A DNA stretch of 30,999 nucleotides from Sphingomonas sp. CCH10-B3 (GCF_001556185.1 NZ_LSIJ01000039.1:1-30999), one strand, 5' to 3'. Counted from the first letter of the stretch, positions 21,766-30,527 are shown. Notes: a model not told the origin generated them from the sequence alone. Numbers and translations: made by a program.

Positions 21766-22847
21766 AGCGGTTCGACATTGCCGTTGTCGGTGCGGGAATC
21801 GCCGGGGCGAGTCTTGCCGCCGAACTGGCCGAGCACGCCAATGTCCTGCTGATTGAGGCAGAGGATGCACCCGGCTATCACGCGACCGGGCGGTCGGCTG
21901 CCTTCTGGTCCGAAACCTATGGCGGTCCCGGCGTCCAGCCGCTGACCAGCGCGTCGGGGGCGTATCTGGAGCGCCACGGCTTCCTGCAGCCGCTCGGCTC
22001 GCTCCACATCGGTCGCGCCGAGGATGCTGCCGCCGCCGATGCCTTTGTCGCAGCCTTTGCCGCCAGCGGCATCGCGCTGGAGCAGGTCGATCCGCGCGCG
22101 CAGGTACCGGGGCTGCGCGCCGACTGGACGATCGGCATCAGCGAACCGAGCTGCGCGTACATCGATGTCGCCGGGCTGCATCAGCATTACCTTGCGCGTG
22201 CACGCAAAGCCGGTGCCGAGATTGTCGTGCGCGCCGGGCTGACGGCAGCGACCCGGCTTGCGAACGGCTGGCAAATCGAGACGACCGGCGGCCGTTGGGA
22301 GGCGGGCGTCATTGCCAATGCGGCTGGGGCCTGGGCCGACGTGGTCGCGCAAGCGGCGGGGGCTGCACCTCTCGGTCTGGCGCCCTATCGGCGCACGATG
22401 GCGCAGCTGCGGACCGATCCGGCGGCGCCCGACGGCATGCCGCACGTCGCGCACATCGGCGGCAGTTTCTATTTCAAGCCCGAGCCGGGCGGTCGGCTGT
22501 GGCTGAGCCCGCATGACGAAATTCCCTCACCGCCGTGCGATGCCGCGCCTGAGGAAATCGACATCGCCATCGCGATCGACCGGTTCGAGCAGGTGGTCGA
22601 CTGGCGCGTGGCCGCCGTCGAACGGCGCTGGGCGGGGCTGCGCACCTTTGCGCCCGACCGGTTGCCGGTGATCGGCTTCGATCGCTCGGCGCCGGGCTTC
22701 TTCTGGTTTGCTGGACAAGGTGGCTTCGGCATCCAGACCGCCCCCGCAGCGGCGATGCTGGGCGCTGCCCAGTTGCGCGAGGTGGCGCCGCCAGCCCCGG
22801 TCGCGGCGATCGATCCGACGCGCTACGCGCCGACTCGCTTCGGCTGA
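21762..22847 (+). CDS. FAD-dependent oxidoreductase (DAO family)
   Basis: A 361-residue DAO-superfamily flavoprotein (D-amino acid/glycine oxidase and glycerol-3-phosphate dehydrogenase fold). The dinucleotide-binding motif GAGIAG is at residues 10-15, followed by an acidic residue at the end of the second strand (LLIEAEDAPGYHATGRSAAF). The C-terminal FAD-binding part has GLRTFAPDRLPVIGFD and GFFWFAGQGGFGIQTAPA, typical of the family. The substrate is probably an amine or amino acid, but cannot be told. It overlaps the lysophospholipase-like gene by four bases, suggesting co-expression. The gene is complete, with no odd composition. Confidence 0.88.
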   Translation: MKRFDIAVVGAGIAGASLAAELAEHANVLLIEAEDAPGYHATGRSAAFWSETYGGPGVQPLTSASGAYLERHGFLQPLGSLHIGRAEDAAAADAFVAAFAASGIALEQVDPRAQVPGLRADWTIGISEPSCAYIDVAGLHQHYLARARKAGAEIVVRAGLTAATRLANGWQIETTGGRWEAGVIANAAGAWADVVAQAAGAAPLGLAPYRRTMAQLRTDPAAPDGMPHVAHIGGSFYFKPEPGGRLWLSPHDEIPSPPCDAAPEEIDIAIAIDRFEQVVDWRVAAVERRWAGLRTFAPDRLPVIGFDRSAPGFFWFAGQGGFGIQTAPAAAMLGAAQLREVAPPAPVAAIDPTRYAPTRFG

Positions 22848-22925
22848 GTGGTTCGGCCCGACTGGCGCGCGGGGAACCGCTGCGCTAACCTTCGGCGGCT
22901 CAGTTGACCCGAGGGGAGCGAGAAA

Positions 22926-23105
22926 ATGGCACACAAGTTCGTGATCGAAAAGAACAAGGCCGGCGAGTTCGTCGCAAAATTCAAATATAACAGTGAATTG
23001 ATGTTCTGGACCGAAGGCTATACCAGCAAGGCATCGGCCATCAACGCCATCGAATCGATCAAGAAGAACGGCCCCGGCGCCGAGATCGAAGAGAATCTGG
23101 ACTGA
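22926..23105 (+). CDS. DUF1508 (YegP-like) small protein
   Basis: A 59-residue protein starting MAHKFVIEKNKAGEFVAKFK and ending EIEENLD. It has the DUF1508/YegP pattern: FVIEKNKAGEFVAKFKYN, then FWTEGYTSKASAINAIESIKKN. The fold of the family is a small alpha/beta unit, often present as one or two copies per protein; this is a single-copy form. Function unknown. A strong ribosome binding site, GAGGGGAGCG, lies just upstream of the ATG at 22926. It stands alone, 78 bp after the oxidoreductase gene, and may be co-transcribed with it. Confidence 0.88.
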   Translation: MAHKFVIEKNKAGEFVAKFKYNSELMFWTEGYTSKASAINAIESIKKNGPGAEIEENLD

Positions 23106-23192
23106 CGATCATCGACCTCATTCGTTGCAAATCCCGCCGCACCGCGCTTTGCCGCTTGAGCGCGGTTGCGGCGGGCTGAAGGGTCGACCCGC

Positions 23193-24422
23193 GTGGCGCA
23201 AGGCGGTTACTTCGGCTGGATCAGCGGCCTGTTCGGCGGATCGGCGTGGCGGTCGCGGCAGCGGATGCCACGCGGCGTCAAGCGCGGCTGGCGCGGACTG
23301 TTCGGGCGGCGCAGCGACGAGCGGCTGACCCCCACGGTCATCAGATCGCCTGCCGTCGCCCGGCCGCTCGGGTCGGCCCCCCGCGCGCGATCGCGCGACC
23401 CCGCCGCCGCCGGTACGCTTGCGCGCATCAAGCGGATGCGGCGCCGTGCCGTGGTCGACATGTTCGATCAGGTCGGGCTTGAACCCTTTCCCGGCCAGCT
23501 CTGGCGCTTCGTCGATGCCGAGCGCGATCCCTATCACGGCGTCACCACTTTCCTGCAGGCGATCGGCATCGATCCCGATCGTATCCGCCACCGCGATCCC
23601 GCCGAAATCGAGCGCGCCAATACCGTGCTCGACCTGCTGTTTGCGATCGATCACGTCTTCGATCGCGTCGAGCCCGAAGTTGCCGTCGCGCTGGAGGCGC
23701 GATTGTGCTCGGGCGATTACCGCGCAGTGCGACTGGCGGCGCAAGTGATCGAGACCTTTGAGAAAATCGCCCGGATCGAATCGCGCTGGCCCGTCGATCA
23801 TCGGCTTGCGGTGCTCGACGCCTTCATCCGCGACATGCGCGCCGGTGCCGCCAATCCGCTCGCGGTGCCGGCCAATATTGCGGCCAATGCCGAACGCATC
23901 GCCGACGGCCTCGACCAGCATATGCTCGCGTTCGACGCGGCTTGGACCGAATATCGCCAGCTGGCGGCGATGATCGAGGCGCGCTGGCCGCCGGCGTGGC
24001 ACATGGCGCCACAGGGCCAGCGGCTCGCCCAGGCAAATGCCGAGGCGTTAGCCGTCCACCGCGAATTGATGACCAATGCCGGGCTCGGCCACCGCGACGT
24101 TGAGCGGCTGCTCGCGCGGCTGGCGCGCGCGAATGAAAATCTGGCGTCGCTGCTCGATGCGATTGCAGCGGCGGAGGCGCGTCGCAGCGACTGGCGCCGC
24201 CAATCGGCCGCACCGCCATCGGACTATGACCGCGCACTGCTCTTCTTCGGCTGGACGCCGCATGACCGGCCCGATGCCGTGGCGTTGCGGCGGCGCTTCC
24301 GTGAGCTGGCGCGCACGACCCACCCCGATGCGGCCGGCGCTGATCCTGCCGCAAAAGCGGCCGCACATCAGCGGTTCGTCGAGCTCAACCGCTATCACGA
24401 TGTGCTGAAGATGCGCGTCTAG
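23193..24422 (+). CDS. J-domain protein with large uncharacterised N-terminal region
   Basis: A 409-residue protein. The C-terminus (about 345-409) is a divergent J domain: ALLFFGWTPHDRPDAVALRR, then RRFRELARTTHPDAAG with HPD at 377-379, then a final helix. The J domain normally stimulates DnaK/Hsp70 ATPase. The N-terminal 60 residues are very basic and Gly/Arg-rich, and 85-340 is predicted alpha-helical with no family I recognise. No transmembrane segment is obvious. I prefer the GTG at 23193-23195, with GAAGGG upstream; a TTG at 23166 is also open. Its end overlaps the convergent OmpA-like gene by four bases. A client-specific co-chaperone is a reasonable guess, not shown. Confidence 0.72.
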   Translation: MAQGGYFGWISGLFGGSAWRSRQRMPRGVKRGWRGLFGRRSDERLTPTVIRSPAVARPLGSAPRARSRDPAAAGTLARIKRMRRRAVVDMFDQVGLEPFPGQLWRFVDAERDPYHGVTTFLQAIGIDPDRIRHRDPAEIERANTVLDLLFAIDHVFDRVEPEVAVALEARLCSGDYRAVRLAAQVIETFEKIARIESRWPVDHRLAVLDAFIRDMRAGAANPLAVPANIAANAERIADGLDQHMLAFDAAWTEYRQLAAMIEARWPPAWHMAPQGQRLAQANAEALAVHRELMTNAGLGHRDVERLLARLARANENLASLLDAIAAAEARRSDWRRQSAAPPSDYDRALLFFGWTPHDRPDAVALRRRFRELARTTHPDAAGADPAAKAAAHQRFVELNRYHDVLKMRV

Positions 24423-25030
24423 CGCGGCTCGCGGCGGCGCAGGCGCACTTCGATGCGGCGGCGTGATTCGTCCGCAGCGGCATCGTCGGCGGTCACCATG
24501 CTGTCGTCGGGCTTCAGGAACGGACCGGCCGACAGCGGCACCAGAATGAAATCGCGCAAGCCTGCGCTGCGCATGAAGCGCGCGACTGAAACCGCGCGCG
24601 CCATCCCGAGCCCGGCATTGTCGACGGCCTCGGGCGCGGCCGTGTCCTTGCCGAGCAGCAGCGGCACCAGCACGCCGTCCAGATTGCTGCGCGTGCCGCC
24701 CGCTTTGCGCGGCACGGCATCGGTATGGCCGATCACTTCGATCACCGACGCCTGATATTTCTGCCCGATCTGGCGGATGCGCGGGATCACCGACCGCCGT
24801 AGCCGCTCCTCGAACCCCGGCGTCAGCGCCGCCGATCCGGCGGCGAATGAAAAGCCCTGCGCTTCGGGCAGGACAATGATCGGCGGGTTCTCGCGCGGCT
24901 TGGCGCGGATGATCGCGAGCAGATAGCCGCCAAGGATGATCGTCGTGAACATCGTCACCGCCAGCAGCAGATAGATGGTTTCCTGCCCCATCTGCATGTG
25001 CAGCGTGCTGCGCGGCGACCCCTTGCTCAT
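24419..25030 (-). CDS. MotB/OmpA-like single-pass membrane protein
   Basis: A 203-residue protein with one N-terminal transmembrane helix (about 19-41) preceded by Glu17, then an OmpA/MotB-type peptidoglycan-binding domain: FSFAAGSAALTPGFEERLRR, IEVIGHTDAVP (Asp104 in the conserved TD motif) and the terminal ESRRRIEVRLRR. This topology matches MotB, TolR-like and ZorB proteins, where a membrane acidic residue binds protons; whether Glu17 does so is inference. An extended insert (about 108-142) lies between the TD motif and the next helix. It starts 6 bp after the stop of the MotA/ExbB-like gene, so the two probably form a complex. The last four bases overlap the J-domain gene. Confidence 0.78.
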   Translation of the reverse strand: MSKGSPRSTLHMQMGQETIYLLLAVTMFTTIILGGYLLAIIRAKPRENPPIIVLPEAQGFSFAAGSAALTPGFEERLRRSVIPRIRQIGQKYQASVIEVIGHTDAVPRKAGGTRSNLDGVLVPLLLGKDTAAPEAVDNAGLGMARAVSVARFMRSAGLRDFILVPLSAGPFLKPDDSMVTADDAAADESRRRIEVRLRRREPR

Positions 25031-25036
25031 CGGTGC

Positions 25037-25849
25037 CTAGCCTGCGTCGGCGGTCGGTTTGACGAAGCGTTCAACCGATTCGATCAGATCGCCGAGCGCG
25101 GTCAGCATCGCGCTCGCCTCGGTTGCGGTTGCGTTGAGCTTGGCGGTTTCGGCGGCGAGCCGGGCGACTTCGGCGCTGCTCGTCTGGGCGGCGGTCCCGA
25201 GTTGCTGAAGCTGGTTCTGGCCGACCTCGAATGCGCGCGACAGCTTGCCGGCATCGCCGCGCACTTCGTCGGCGAGCAGATGCGCGGCGACGGTTGCGTC
25301 CTGCGCCGATTCCTGAAGCTGGCGGATCGCCTTGAAGGCGCCGCGGACTTCGCGCGTCAGGTCGCGAGTCGCGGTCGCCAGGTTCGAGATATCGACGCTC
25401 GAATCATAGGAGGTTTCGACTTCATGCGCCTCGATCCGCAGCAGCACGGCAAAGAATGGCGCGAGCCCGGCCGTCGCCAGACCTTCGAGGAACGGCACGG
25501 CCAGCGACGCCAGAGTCGACAGATCATCGACGCGCAGGCTGACGCTGCCGAGGAACAGCGGCAGCACCGCGCTGGTGATACCCAGAATCAGCGACAGCAC
25601 GCCGAATGCGACCATCATTTCGGCAGCGATCACGGCGTCGAAATCGGCGCGCCCGCTGCGCATATAACCGCTCGCCCGCCAGCGCAGGTAAAACAGCGCG
25701 GCAATGTTGACCAGGATCAACAGCGGGAAGGTCGGCTGGGCAATGATCTGCACCAGATGCGCGACGATGCTGCCCGCCAGCACCTGCAGCCCGACCTGGC
25801 TGTAGGCGACACGACGCATTCCCGTGCGGCGGCGTGGCATCAGCGACAT
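25037..25849 (-). CDS. MotA/ExbB-like polytopic membrane protein with coiled-coil tail
   Basis: A 270-residue protein with about four hydrophobic segments (near 19-37, 41-58, 75-100 and 113-137). The last contains PFLEGLATAGLAPFFAVLLRIEAHE, similar in layout to the channel helices of MotA/TolQ/ExbB proteins. Residues about 145-262 are Ala/Leu/Glu-rich and probably form a long coiled coil (LTREVRGAFKAIRQLQES...LAAETAKLNATATEAS). The family assignment is weak and rests on topology and on the adjacent MotB/OmpA-like gene. It follows rnhA by 61 bp on the same strand. Alternatives are an envelope scaffold or a chemoreceptor-like helical protein without channel function. Confidence 0.6.
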   Translation of the reverse strand: MSLMPRRRTGMRRVAYSQVGLQVLAGSIVAHLVQIIAQPTFPLLILVNIAALFYLRWRASGYMRSGRADFDAVIAAEMMVAFGVLSLILGITSAVLPLFLGSVSLRVDDLSTLASLAVPFLEGLATAGLAPFFAVLLRIEAHEVETSYDSSVDISNLATATRDLTREVRGAFKAIRQLQESAQDATVAAHLLADEVRGDAGKLSRAFEVGQNQLQQLGTAAQTSSAEVARLAAETAKLNATATEASAMLTALGDLIESVERFVKPTADAG

Positions 25850-25910
25850 CGCGCGTTCGATCCCCTTTCGACTGCGACGATGCCGCTATGTCCGATTCGG
25901 GCGTCCGGCG

Positions 25911-26363
25911 CTAGGGACGTTGGCCTGCGGCGATCGCGGCATCGCTCGCAAGCTTGTCGGCGCGCTCGTTTTCGGGATGGCCGGCGTGACCCTTCACCCA
26001 TTGCCACGCGATGCGGTGCGGACGCGCCGCCGCCAGCAGTTCCTGCCATAGGTCGGCATTCTTGACCGGCTTCTTGTCGGCGGTCTTCCAGCCGTTCTTC
26101 TGCCAGCCGTGGATCCATTTGGTCAGGCCATCCATCACATAGCGGCTGTCGGTGGACAGCGTGACTGCGCAGGGGCGCTTGAGCGCGGTGAGTGCTTGCA
26201 CCACCGCCATCATTTCCATGCGGTTGTTGGTGGTAAGCTTCTCGCCGCCCGACAGTTCCTTCTCGACCGCGCCCATCCGCAGCACCGCCCCCCAGCCGCC
26301 GGGGCCGGGATTGCCCTTGCACGCGCCGTCGGTGAAGATCTCGACCTTGGGCAGTTCGGTCAT
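25911..26363 (-). CDS. rnhA: Ribonuclease HI
   Basis: A 150-residue RNase HI, which cleaves RNA in RNA-DNA hybrids (R-loops, primers). Catalytic carboxylates are visible: Asp12 in [16 protein letters not shown], Glu50 in NNRMEMMAV, Asp72 in [10 protein letters not shown] and Asp136 in NERADKLA, with the flexible-loop His126 in [10 protein letters not shown]. The basic-protrusion region [20 protein letters not shown] is present, as in the E. coli enzyme (155 residues). The ATG at 26361-26363 overlaps the thrB stop (ATGA); an upstream extension to 26465 runs inside thrB and is rejected. Confidence 0.97.
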   Translation of the reverse strand: MTELPKVEIFTDGACKGNPGPGGWGAVLRMGAVEKELSGGEKLTTNNRMEMMAVVQALTALKRPCAVTLSTDSRYVMDGLTKWIHGWQKNGWKTADKKPVKNADLWQELLAAARPHRIAWQWVKGHAGHPENERADKLASDAAIAAGQRP

Positions 26364-27316
26364 GCGAAAGCGCCGTCGCGTGCATAGTGCTGATAGCGGC
26401 GCAGATAGGCGATCGGGTCCTTGCGCGTCACCAGCGCATCGGCGGGGGTGTTGAGCCAGTCCCACGCCCGGCTGAGGAAAAAGCGCAGGCAGGCGCCGCG
26501 CGCGAGCGCGGGTAGGGCGGCCATCTCCGCATCGCTGAGTGCCACTTCGGCGCGATAGCCCGCGATCAGCGATTGCCCGACGGCTTCATCATGATGTGCG
26601 CCCGTCGCGTCGAACGCCCAGGCGGTGTGCATCACGGCCAGATCATAGCTGCGAAAATCGGTGCAGGCGAAATAGAAGTCGATCAGCCCCGTCACCCGGT
26701 CGCCCAGCATCAGCACATTGTCGGGGAACAGATCGGCGTGGATCGCGCTGCGCGGCAAGGTGCCTTGGCTCGGCCAGTGCGCCAGCACTTCCTCGACCAT
26801 CCGAGCGGCAGCGGCGTGAAGTCCCGGCTGGATGCGATCGAGGTCGTTGCCGCAGCGTTCGAACAGCGGCGCCCAGCTTTCGACGCCCATCGAATTGGCG
26901 CGAACCGCTCCGAAATCGGCGACGGCATTGTGCATCTGCCCCAGTGCCCGGCCCGCCGCTTGTGCCTGCGTGGCGGTCGGGTGCGACAGCGACACGCCGG
27001 GCAGGAACTTGATCAGGCACGCAGGTCGCCCCTCGAGCTCGTGGATCTCGATCCCGTCGCGGTCCTTGATCGCGGGCGGCACCGGCAGGCCCTTGGCGTC
27101 GAGATGATCGAGCAGCGCCATGAAGAAGGGCAGGTCGGCGGCATCGACCCGCTTTTCGTACAGCGTCAGGATGAAGCGCCCGCGCGTGGTGTCGACCAGA
27201 TAATTGCTGTTCTCGACGCCCTCGGCGATGCCCTTCGCCGACACCAGTTCGCCGACATCGAATCGCGCCAGGAAATCGGCCAATGCCTCGGCCGACACAT
27301 GGGTGTAGACCGCCAA
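26360..27316 (-). CDS. thrB: Homoserine kinase, APH/choline kinase-fold type
   Basis: A 318-residue homoserine kinase of the aminoglycoside-phosphotransferase fold (PF01636), the form used by alphaproteobacteria and Pseudomonas rather than the GHMP-type E. coli ThrB. It phosphorylates homoserine in threonine synthesis. Visible motifs are [20 protein letters not shown] near the N-terminus, the catalytic [12 protein letters not shown] loop (HxDxxxxN) and [19 protein letters not shown] chose the TTG at 27314-27316, four bases after the ispH stop, because the family begins (M)AVYTHVS at this point; the ribosome binding site is weak and coupling to ispH is likely. The stop overlaps the rnhA start. 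Confidence 0.94.
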   Translation of the reverse strand: MAVYTHVSAEALADFLARFDVGELVSAKGIAEGVENSNYLVDTTRGRFILTLYEKRVDAADLPFFMALLDHLDAKGLPVPPAIKDRDGIEIHELEGRPACLIKFLPGVSLSHPTATQAQAAGRALGQMHNAVADFGAVRANSMGVESWAPLFERCGNDLDRIQPGLHAAAARMVEEVLAHWPSQGTLPRSAIHADLFPDNVLMLGDRVTGLIDFYFACTDFRSYDLAVMHTAWAFDATGAHHDEAVGQSLIAGYRAEVALSDAEMAALPALARGACLRFFLSRAWDWLNTPADALVTRKDPIAYLRRYQHYARDGAFA

Positions 27317-27320
27317 GCGC

Positions 27321-28280
27321 TCAGGCGGTGGCGGCTTCGAGGCCGCGCGGCAGCTTGAACGAGATCGTCTCGCGCGTGGTTTCTTCCTCGCGCTCGGTGA
27401 TCGTGAAATGCTCGGCAAGGCGATTGACGAGCTCGCGCACCAGAATTTCGGGTGCGGATGCGCCGGCGGTGATCCCCAGCGTGCGGATGCCATCGAGCCA
27501 CGCCAGATCGAGGTCGCTTGCGCGCTGGATCAGCCGTGCCGGGATGCCGTGGCGTTCGGCGACTTCGACCAGCCGCAGCGAATTCGACGAATTGGTCGCG
27601 CCGATCACCAGCATCGCGTCGCAATGGTCGGCAATCGCCTTCACCGCGGCCTGCCGATTCGAGGTGGCATAGCAAATGTCCTCGCCGCGCGGTGCCTTGA
27701 TCTCCGGGAAGCGGCGCTGAAGTACCGCGACGATGTCGGCAGTGTCGTCGACCGACAGCGTCGTCTGCGTCAGAAACGCGATGTTGCTTGGATCGGCGAC
27801 GACCACCGTTTCGGCATCTTCCGCGGTTTCCACCAGCGTCATCGCGCCAGGGGGCACCTGACCGAAGGTACCGATGACTTCCGGATGGCCGGCATGGCCC
27901 ACGAAAATGATATGGCGCCCCTGTTCGACCAGCCGCTCGGCCTGACGGTGGACCTTCGACACCAGCGGGCAGGTCGCGTCGAGATAGGCAAGGCCGCGAT
28001 TCTCGGCCTCGACAGGCACCGATTTGGGCACGCCATGCGCCGAAAAGACGACGGGCACGCCATCGGGTACTTCTTCGAGTTCCTCGACGAAGATCGCGCC
28101 CTTCGCGCGGAGGCTGTCGACGACATATTTGTTGTGGACAATCTCATGCCGGACATAGACCGGCGCGCCATATTTCTCGATCGCCAGCTCGACGATGTGG
28201 ATGGCGCGATCAACACCGGCGCAAAAGCCGCGCGGAGCGGCGATCAACAGGTCGAGCGCCGGCTTGTCGGGGATAGTCAT
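27321..28280 (-). CDS. ispH: 4-hydroxy-3-methylbut-2-enyl diphosphate reductase
   Basis: A 319-residue IspH (LytB), the last enzyme of the MEP isoprenoid pathway, producing isopentenyl and dimethylallyl diphosphate. The three cysteines that bind the iron-sulfur cluster are Cys20 (APRGFCAGV), Cys104 (DATCPLV) and Cys203 ([11 protein letters not shown]). Substrate-binding residues His49, His82, His132 and Glu134 (HAGHPEV) align with E. coli His41, His74, His124 and Glu126. The ATG at 28278-28280 matches the family N-terminus; a longer frame to 28340 is not supported. It is the first gene of the minus-strand group ispH-thrB-rnhA and is divergent from the lipoprotein gene at 28400, with 119 bp between. 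Confidence 0.97.
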   Translation of the reverse strand: MTIPDKPALDLLIAAPRGFCAGVDRAIHIVELAIEKYGAPVYVRHEIVHNKYVVDSLRAKGAIFVEELEEVPDGVPVVFSAHGVPKSVPVEAENRGLAYLDATCPLVSKVHRQAERLVEQGRHIIFVGHAGHPEVIGTFGQVPPGAMTLVETAEDAETVVVADPSNIAFLTQTTLSVDDTADIVAVLQRRFPEIKAPRGEDICYATSNRQAAVKAIADHCDAMLVIGATNSSNSLRLVEVAERHGIPARLIQRASDLDLAWLDGIRTLGITAGASAPEILVRELVNRLAEHFTITEREEETTRETISFKLPRGLEAATA

Positions 28281-28399
28281 GACCGTGTCTCTACGCGATT
28301 GCTTGCGCGCGCGAAAGCCGGTTCCTATGGTGCCGCGCATTCAGGGGCCGCATCGATAGCAACGGTGACGGCCCCGCTTCATTGACAAGGGTGCCCAGC

Positions 28400-29041
28400 G
28401 TGAACGCCGCGAAATCCTCTCTCACCATCGCGCTCGGCCTTGCGGTTGCGGGTTGCGCCACCAAAGCCGGCGAAATTTCGGCCGAGGGCATTACCGCAAT
28501 CCGCACGGCCTGCCCGACGGTCGCGGTGCCGGCATCGACCGGCGACATCACGCTGTTCAATCCGCCGACAAGCGAGGATCAGTCGGCGCTCGACGTGACC
28601 GCGACCCTCACTCGCGTGCGTTCGACCTGCAGCGACGTTGGCGCCGATGTGTCGACGGCAATCACTTTCGAGGTGCAGGCCCGGCGGACCAACACGCAGG
28701 GCGCGCGCGATGTCGTGCTGCCCTATTTCGTCACGGTGCTGCAGGGCGGGACCGTCGTGGTGTCGAAGCGGATCAGCCGCGTTTCGGTCCATTTCGACGA
28801 CGGTCAGGCGCGCGCGAGCGCCAGCGGTCAGGCGACTGCCAATGTCCTCCGCTCGGCGGCAACGCTGCCGCCCGACATCCGCAAGCAGCTGACCCGCCCA
28901 CGCAAGGCTGGCAACGAAGACGCCGCGATCGACCCGCTCGCCCGCCCCAATATCCGCGCCGCCGTGCAGCGCGCGACCTTCGAGGCACTGGTCGGCTTCC
29001 AGCTTACGAGCGAGCAGCTGAAATATAACGCCACGCGCTAG
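28400..29041 (+). CDS. Hypothetical lipoprotein
   Basis: A 213-residue protein with a short lipoprotein signal peptide ending LAVAGCA (lipid-modified Cys at about 19). The mature part begins with a small domain containing two cysteines (TACPTV and RSTCSDVG) that could form a disulfide, followed by a beta-rich region (ITFEVQARRTNTQGARDVVLPYFVTVLQGGTVVVSKRISRVSVHF) and a C-terminal part with NIRAAVQRATFEALVGFQLT. I chose the GTG at 28400-28402 because AAGGG lies eight bases upstream; GTG at 28391 and TTG at 28382 are also in frame. Upstream, GGGGCCG (28344-28350) and CGGCCCC (28369-28375) form a possible hairpin. Family not recognised. Confidence 0.75.
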   Translation: MNAAKSSLTIALGLAVAGCATKAGEISAEGITAIRTACPTVAVPASTGDITLFNPPTSEDQSALDVTATLTRVRSTCSDVGADVSTAITFEVQARRTNTQGARDVVLPYFVTVLQGGTVVVSKRISRVSVHFDDGQARASASGQATANVLRSAATLPPDIRKQLTRPRKAGNEDAAIDPLARPNIRAAVQRATFEALVGFQLTSEQLKYNATR

Positions 29042-29076
29042 CCGTTGCGGCGTTGACTCGCTTGCTGCGCCGCGTC

Positions 29077-29100
29077 AAAGCTTCGTTCGTCGAAGGCTTT
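29077..29100 (+). terminator. Possible hairpin terminator after the lipoprotein gene
   Basis: AAAGCTTCG and CGAAGGCTTT around TTCGT form a stem-loop with one bulge, 36 bp after the lipoprotein stop and just before the glycine riboswitch. Only a short T run (GCTTT) follows, so intrinsic termination is uncertain. Confidence 0.35.
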
Positions 29101-29110
29101 CAGCCTTGAG

Positions 29111-29312
29111 CGCATGCGGGAGAGCGTGGCCCCGAGCCACCGCCGAAGGAGCAACCGCCCCGGAATCTCTCAGGCAATCGGGACCGCACGCGCGAGGACA
29201 CTCTGGAAAGCGGCAGCGCAGATCACTGCGACGCCCACCGAAGGGGTAAGCCGACGTGGCATAACAGCCGCGCGGCGAAAGCTCTCAGGTTCCGTGACAG
29301 AGGGGGCGGCTG
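29111..29312 (+). promoter_or_regulatory. Tandem glycine riboswitch upstream of gcvT
   Basis: Two consecutive glycine aptamers are readable. The first has GCGGGAGAGCG, GCCACCGCCGAAGGAGCAA and AATCTCTCAGGCA, ending near GGACACTCTGG (about 29195-29205). The second has CGCCCACCGAAGGGGTAAG and GAAAGCTCTCAGGTTCCGTGACAGAGGGGG, ending near 29312. The GCCGAAGG/ACCGAAGG and CTCTCAGG elements are the family hallmarks. It lies 5' of gcvT, where high glycine normally switches expression on. About 60 bp between aptamer 2 and the GTG start include GGCATGCC, possibly part of the expression platform. Confidence 0.93.
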
Positions 29313-29372
29313 GCCAAGGCTGGGCAACCGGCGATGGCATGCCGTCATCCATAGGAACGGAAGGCCCTGCGT

Positions 29373-30515
29373 GTGAGCGACCAAATCGATTTTATCGACA
29401 CGATCGAAACGCTTCCGCTCGATGCATGGCACCGCGCGCGCGGCGCGCGGATGGTCGAATTCGCCGAGTACCACATGCCGATCCAATATGAAGGGATCAT
29501 GGCCGAGCATCAGTGGACTCGCGAAAACGCGGGCCTGTTCGATGTCAGCCACATGGGGCAATTGCTGTTCTTCGCCGAAGACGGCGCCGACGTCGCCGCG
29601 GCGCTGGAGACCATGCTGCCGGGCGATCTCGCGGGGCTCGGCGTCGGCCGGATGCGCTATTCGCTGCTGCTCGCCGACGATGGCGGCATCCTCGACGATC
29701 TGATGGTCACGCGGCTTGACGGCGCCGCGTTCGACGGCGCGGCCTTTTACATGGTCGTCAATGGCGCCGTGAAGGCTGACGACATCGCCCATCTGGTCGA
29801 GCATCTGCCCGATGACGTGCGGCTCAACCATCTCGACGAACAGGCGCTGCTGGCGCTGCAAGGGCCGAAAGCAGTCGAAGCGCTGGCGCGGATCGTGCCG
29901 GGGGTCGAGTCGCTCGTGTTCATGACGGCGGCAGCGTTCGAATGGAACGGCACGCCGCTGTGGATAAGCCGGTCGGGCTACACCGGCGAGGATGGTTTCG
30001 AGATTTCGGTGCCTGCCGATGCGGTCGAGGCGCTCGCCGAGGCGCTTTGTGCGCAGCCCGAAGTCAAGCCGATCGGCCTTGGTGCGCGCGATTCGCTGCG
30101 GCTCGAGGCGGGGCTGCCGCTTTATGGTCATGATCTCGATCCCGAGACGACGCCGGTCGCGGCCGATCTCGGCTTTGCGCTGTCGAAGCGGCGGCGCGAG
30201 GAAGCCAGTTTCCCCGGCGCCGCGCGTATCCTCGCCGAGCGCGGGCAGGGACCGGCGCTGAAGCGCGTCGGCGTGCTCGTCGAAGGCAAGCAGCCGGTAC
30301 GCGAAGGCGCCGCCGTTGTTGACGCGAGCGGGGCCGAGGTCGGCAAGGTCACTTCGGGCGGCTTTGCGCCGACGGTCGGCGCGCCGATCGCGATGGCTTA
30401 TGTCCCGCTGTCGCTCGCTACGCCTGGCACCCGCATCGCGCTTGCCCAGCGTGGCAAGACTCATGCCGGCATCGTTACCGCGATGCCTTTCGTCCCCCAC
30501 CGCTATGTCCGCTGA
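29373..30515 (+). CDS. gcvT: Aminomethyltransferase, glycine cleavage system T protein
   Basis: A 380-residue GcvT that releases ammonia from the aminomethyl group carried on GcvH and transfers the methylene to tetrahydrofolate. Motifs are RMVEFAEYHMPIQY, FDVSHMGQ at 56-63, DDGGILDDLMV at about 102-112, LLALQGPKAVEAL and SRSGYTGEDGFEISV, with GLGARDSLRLEAGLPLYGHDL in the C-terminal part. Start: GTG at 29373-29375 with GGAAGG upstream. It is controlled by the tandem glycine riboswitch directly upstream and followed after 12 bp by gcvH. Length and motifs are normal for the family. Confidence 0.96.
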   Translation: MSDQIDFIDTIETLPLDAWHRARGARMVEFAEYHMPIQYEGIMAEHQWTRENAGLFDVSHMGQLLFFAEDGADVAAALETMLPGDLAGLGVGRMRYSLLLADDGGILDDLMVTRLDGAAFDGAAFYMVVNGAVKADDIAHLVEHLPDDVRLNHLDEQALLALQGPKAVEALARIVPGVESLVFMTAAAFEWNGTPLWISRSGYTGEDGFEISVPADAVEALAEALCAQPEVKPIGLGARDSLRLEAGLPLYGHDLDPETTPVAADLGFALSKRRREEASFPGAARILAERGQGPALKRVGVLVEGKQPVREGAAVVDASGAEVGKVTSGGFAPTVGAPIAMAYVPLSLATPGTRIALAQRGKTHAGIVTAMPFVPHRYVR

Positions 30516-30527
30516 CAGGAGGCCTGA

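Noticed and set aside
24419..25849. A complete Zorya defence system
   Set aside because: Only a ZorA/ZorB-like pair could be argued; no ZorC, ZorD or ZorE type gene is nearby and the context is housekeeping.
28344..28375. Hairpin with 7-bp arms between ispH and the lipoprotein gene as a riboswitch or terminator
   Set aside because: The 18-nt loop and short stem without a T run give too little support; kept only as a note in the lipoprotein entry.
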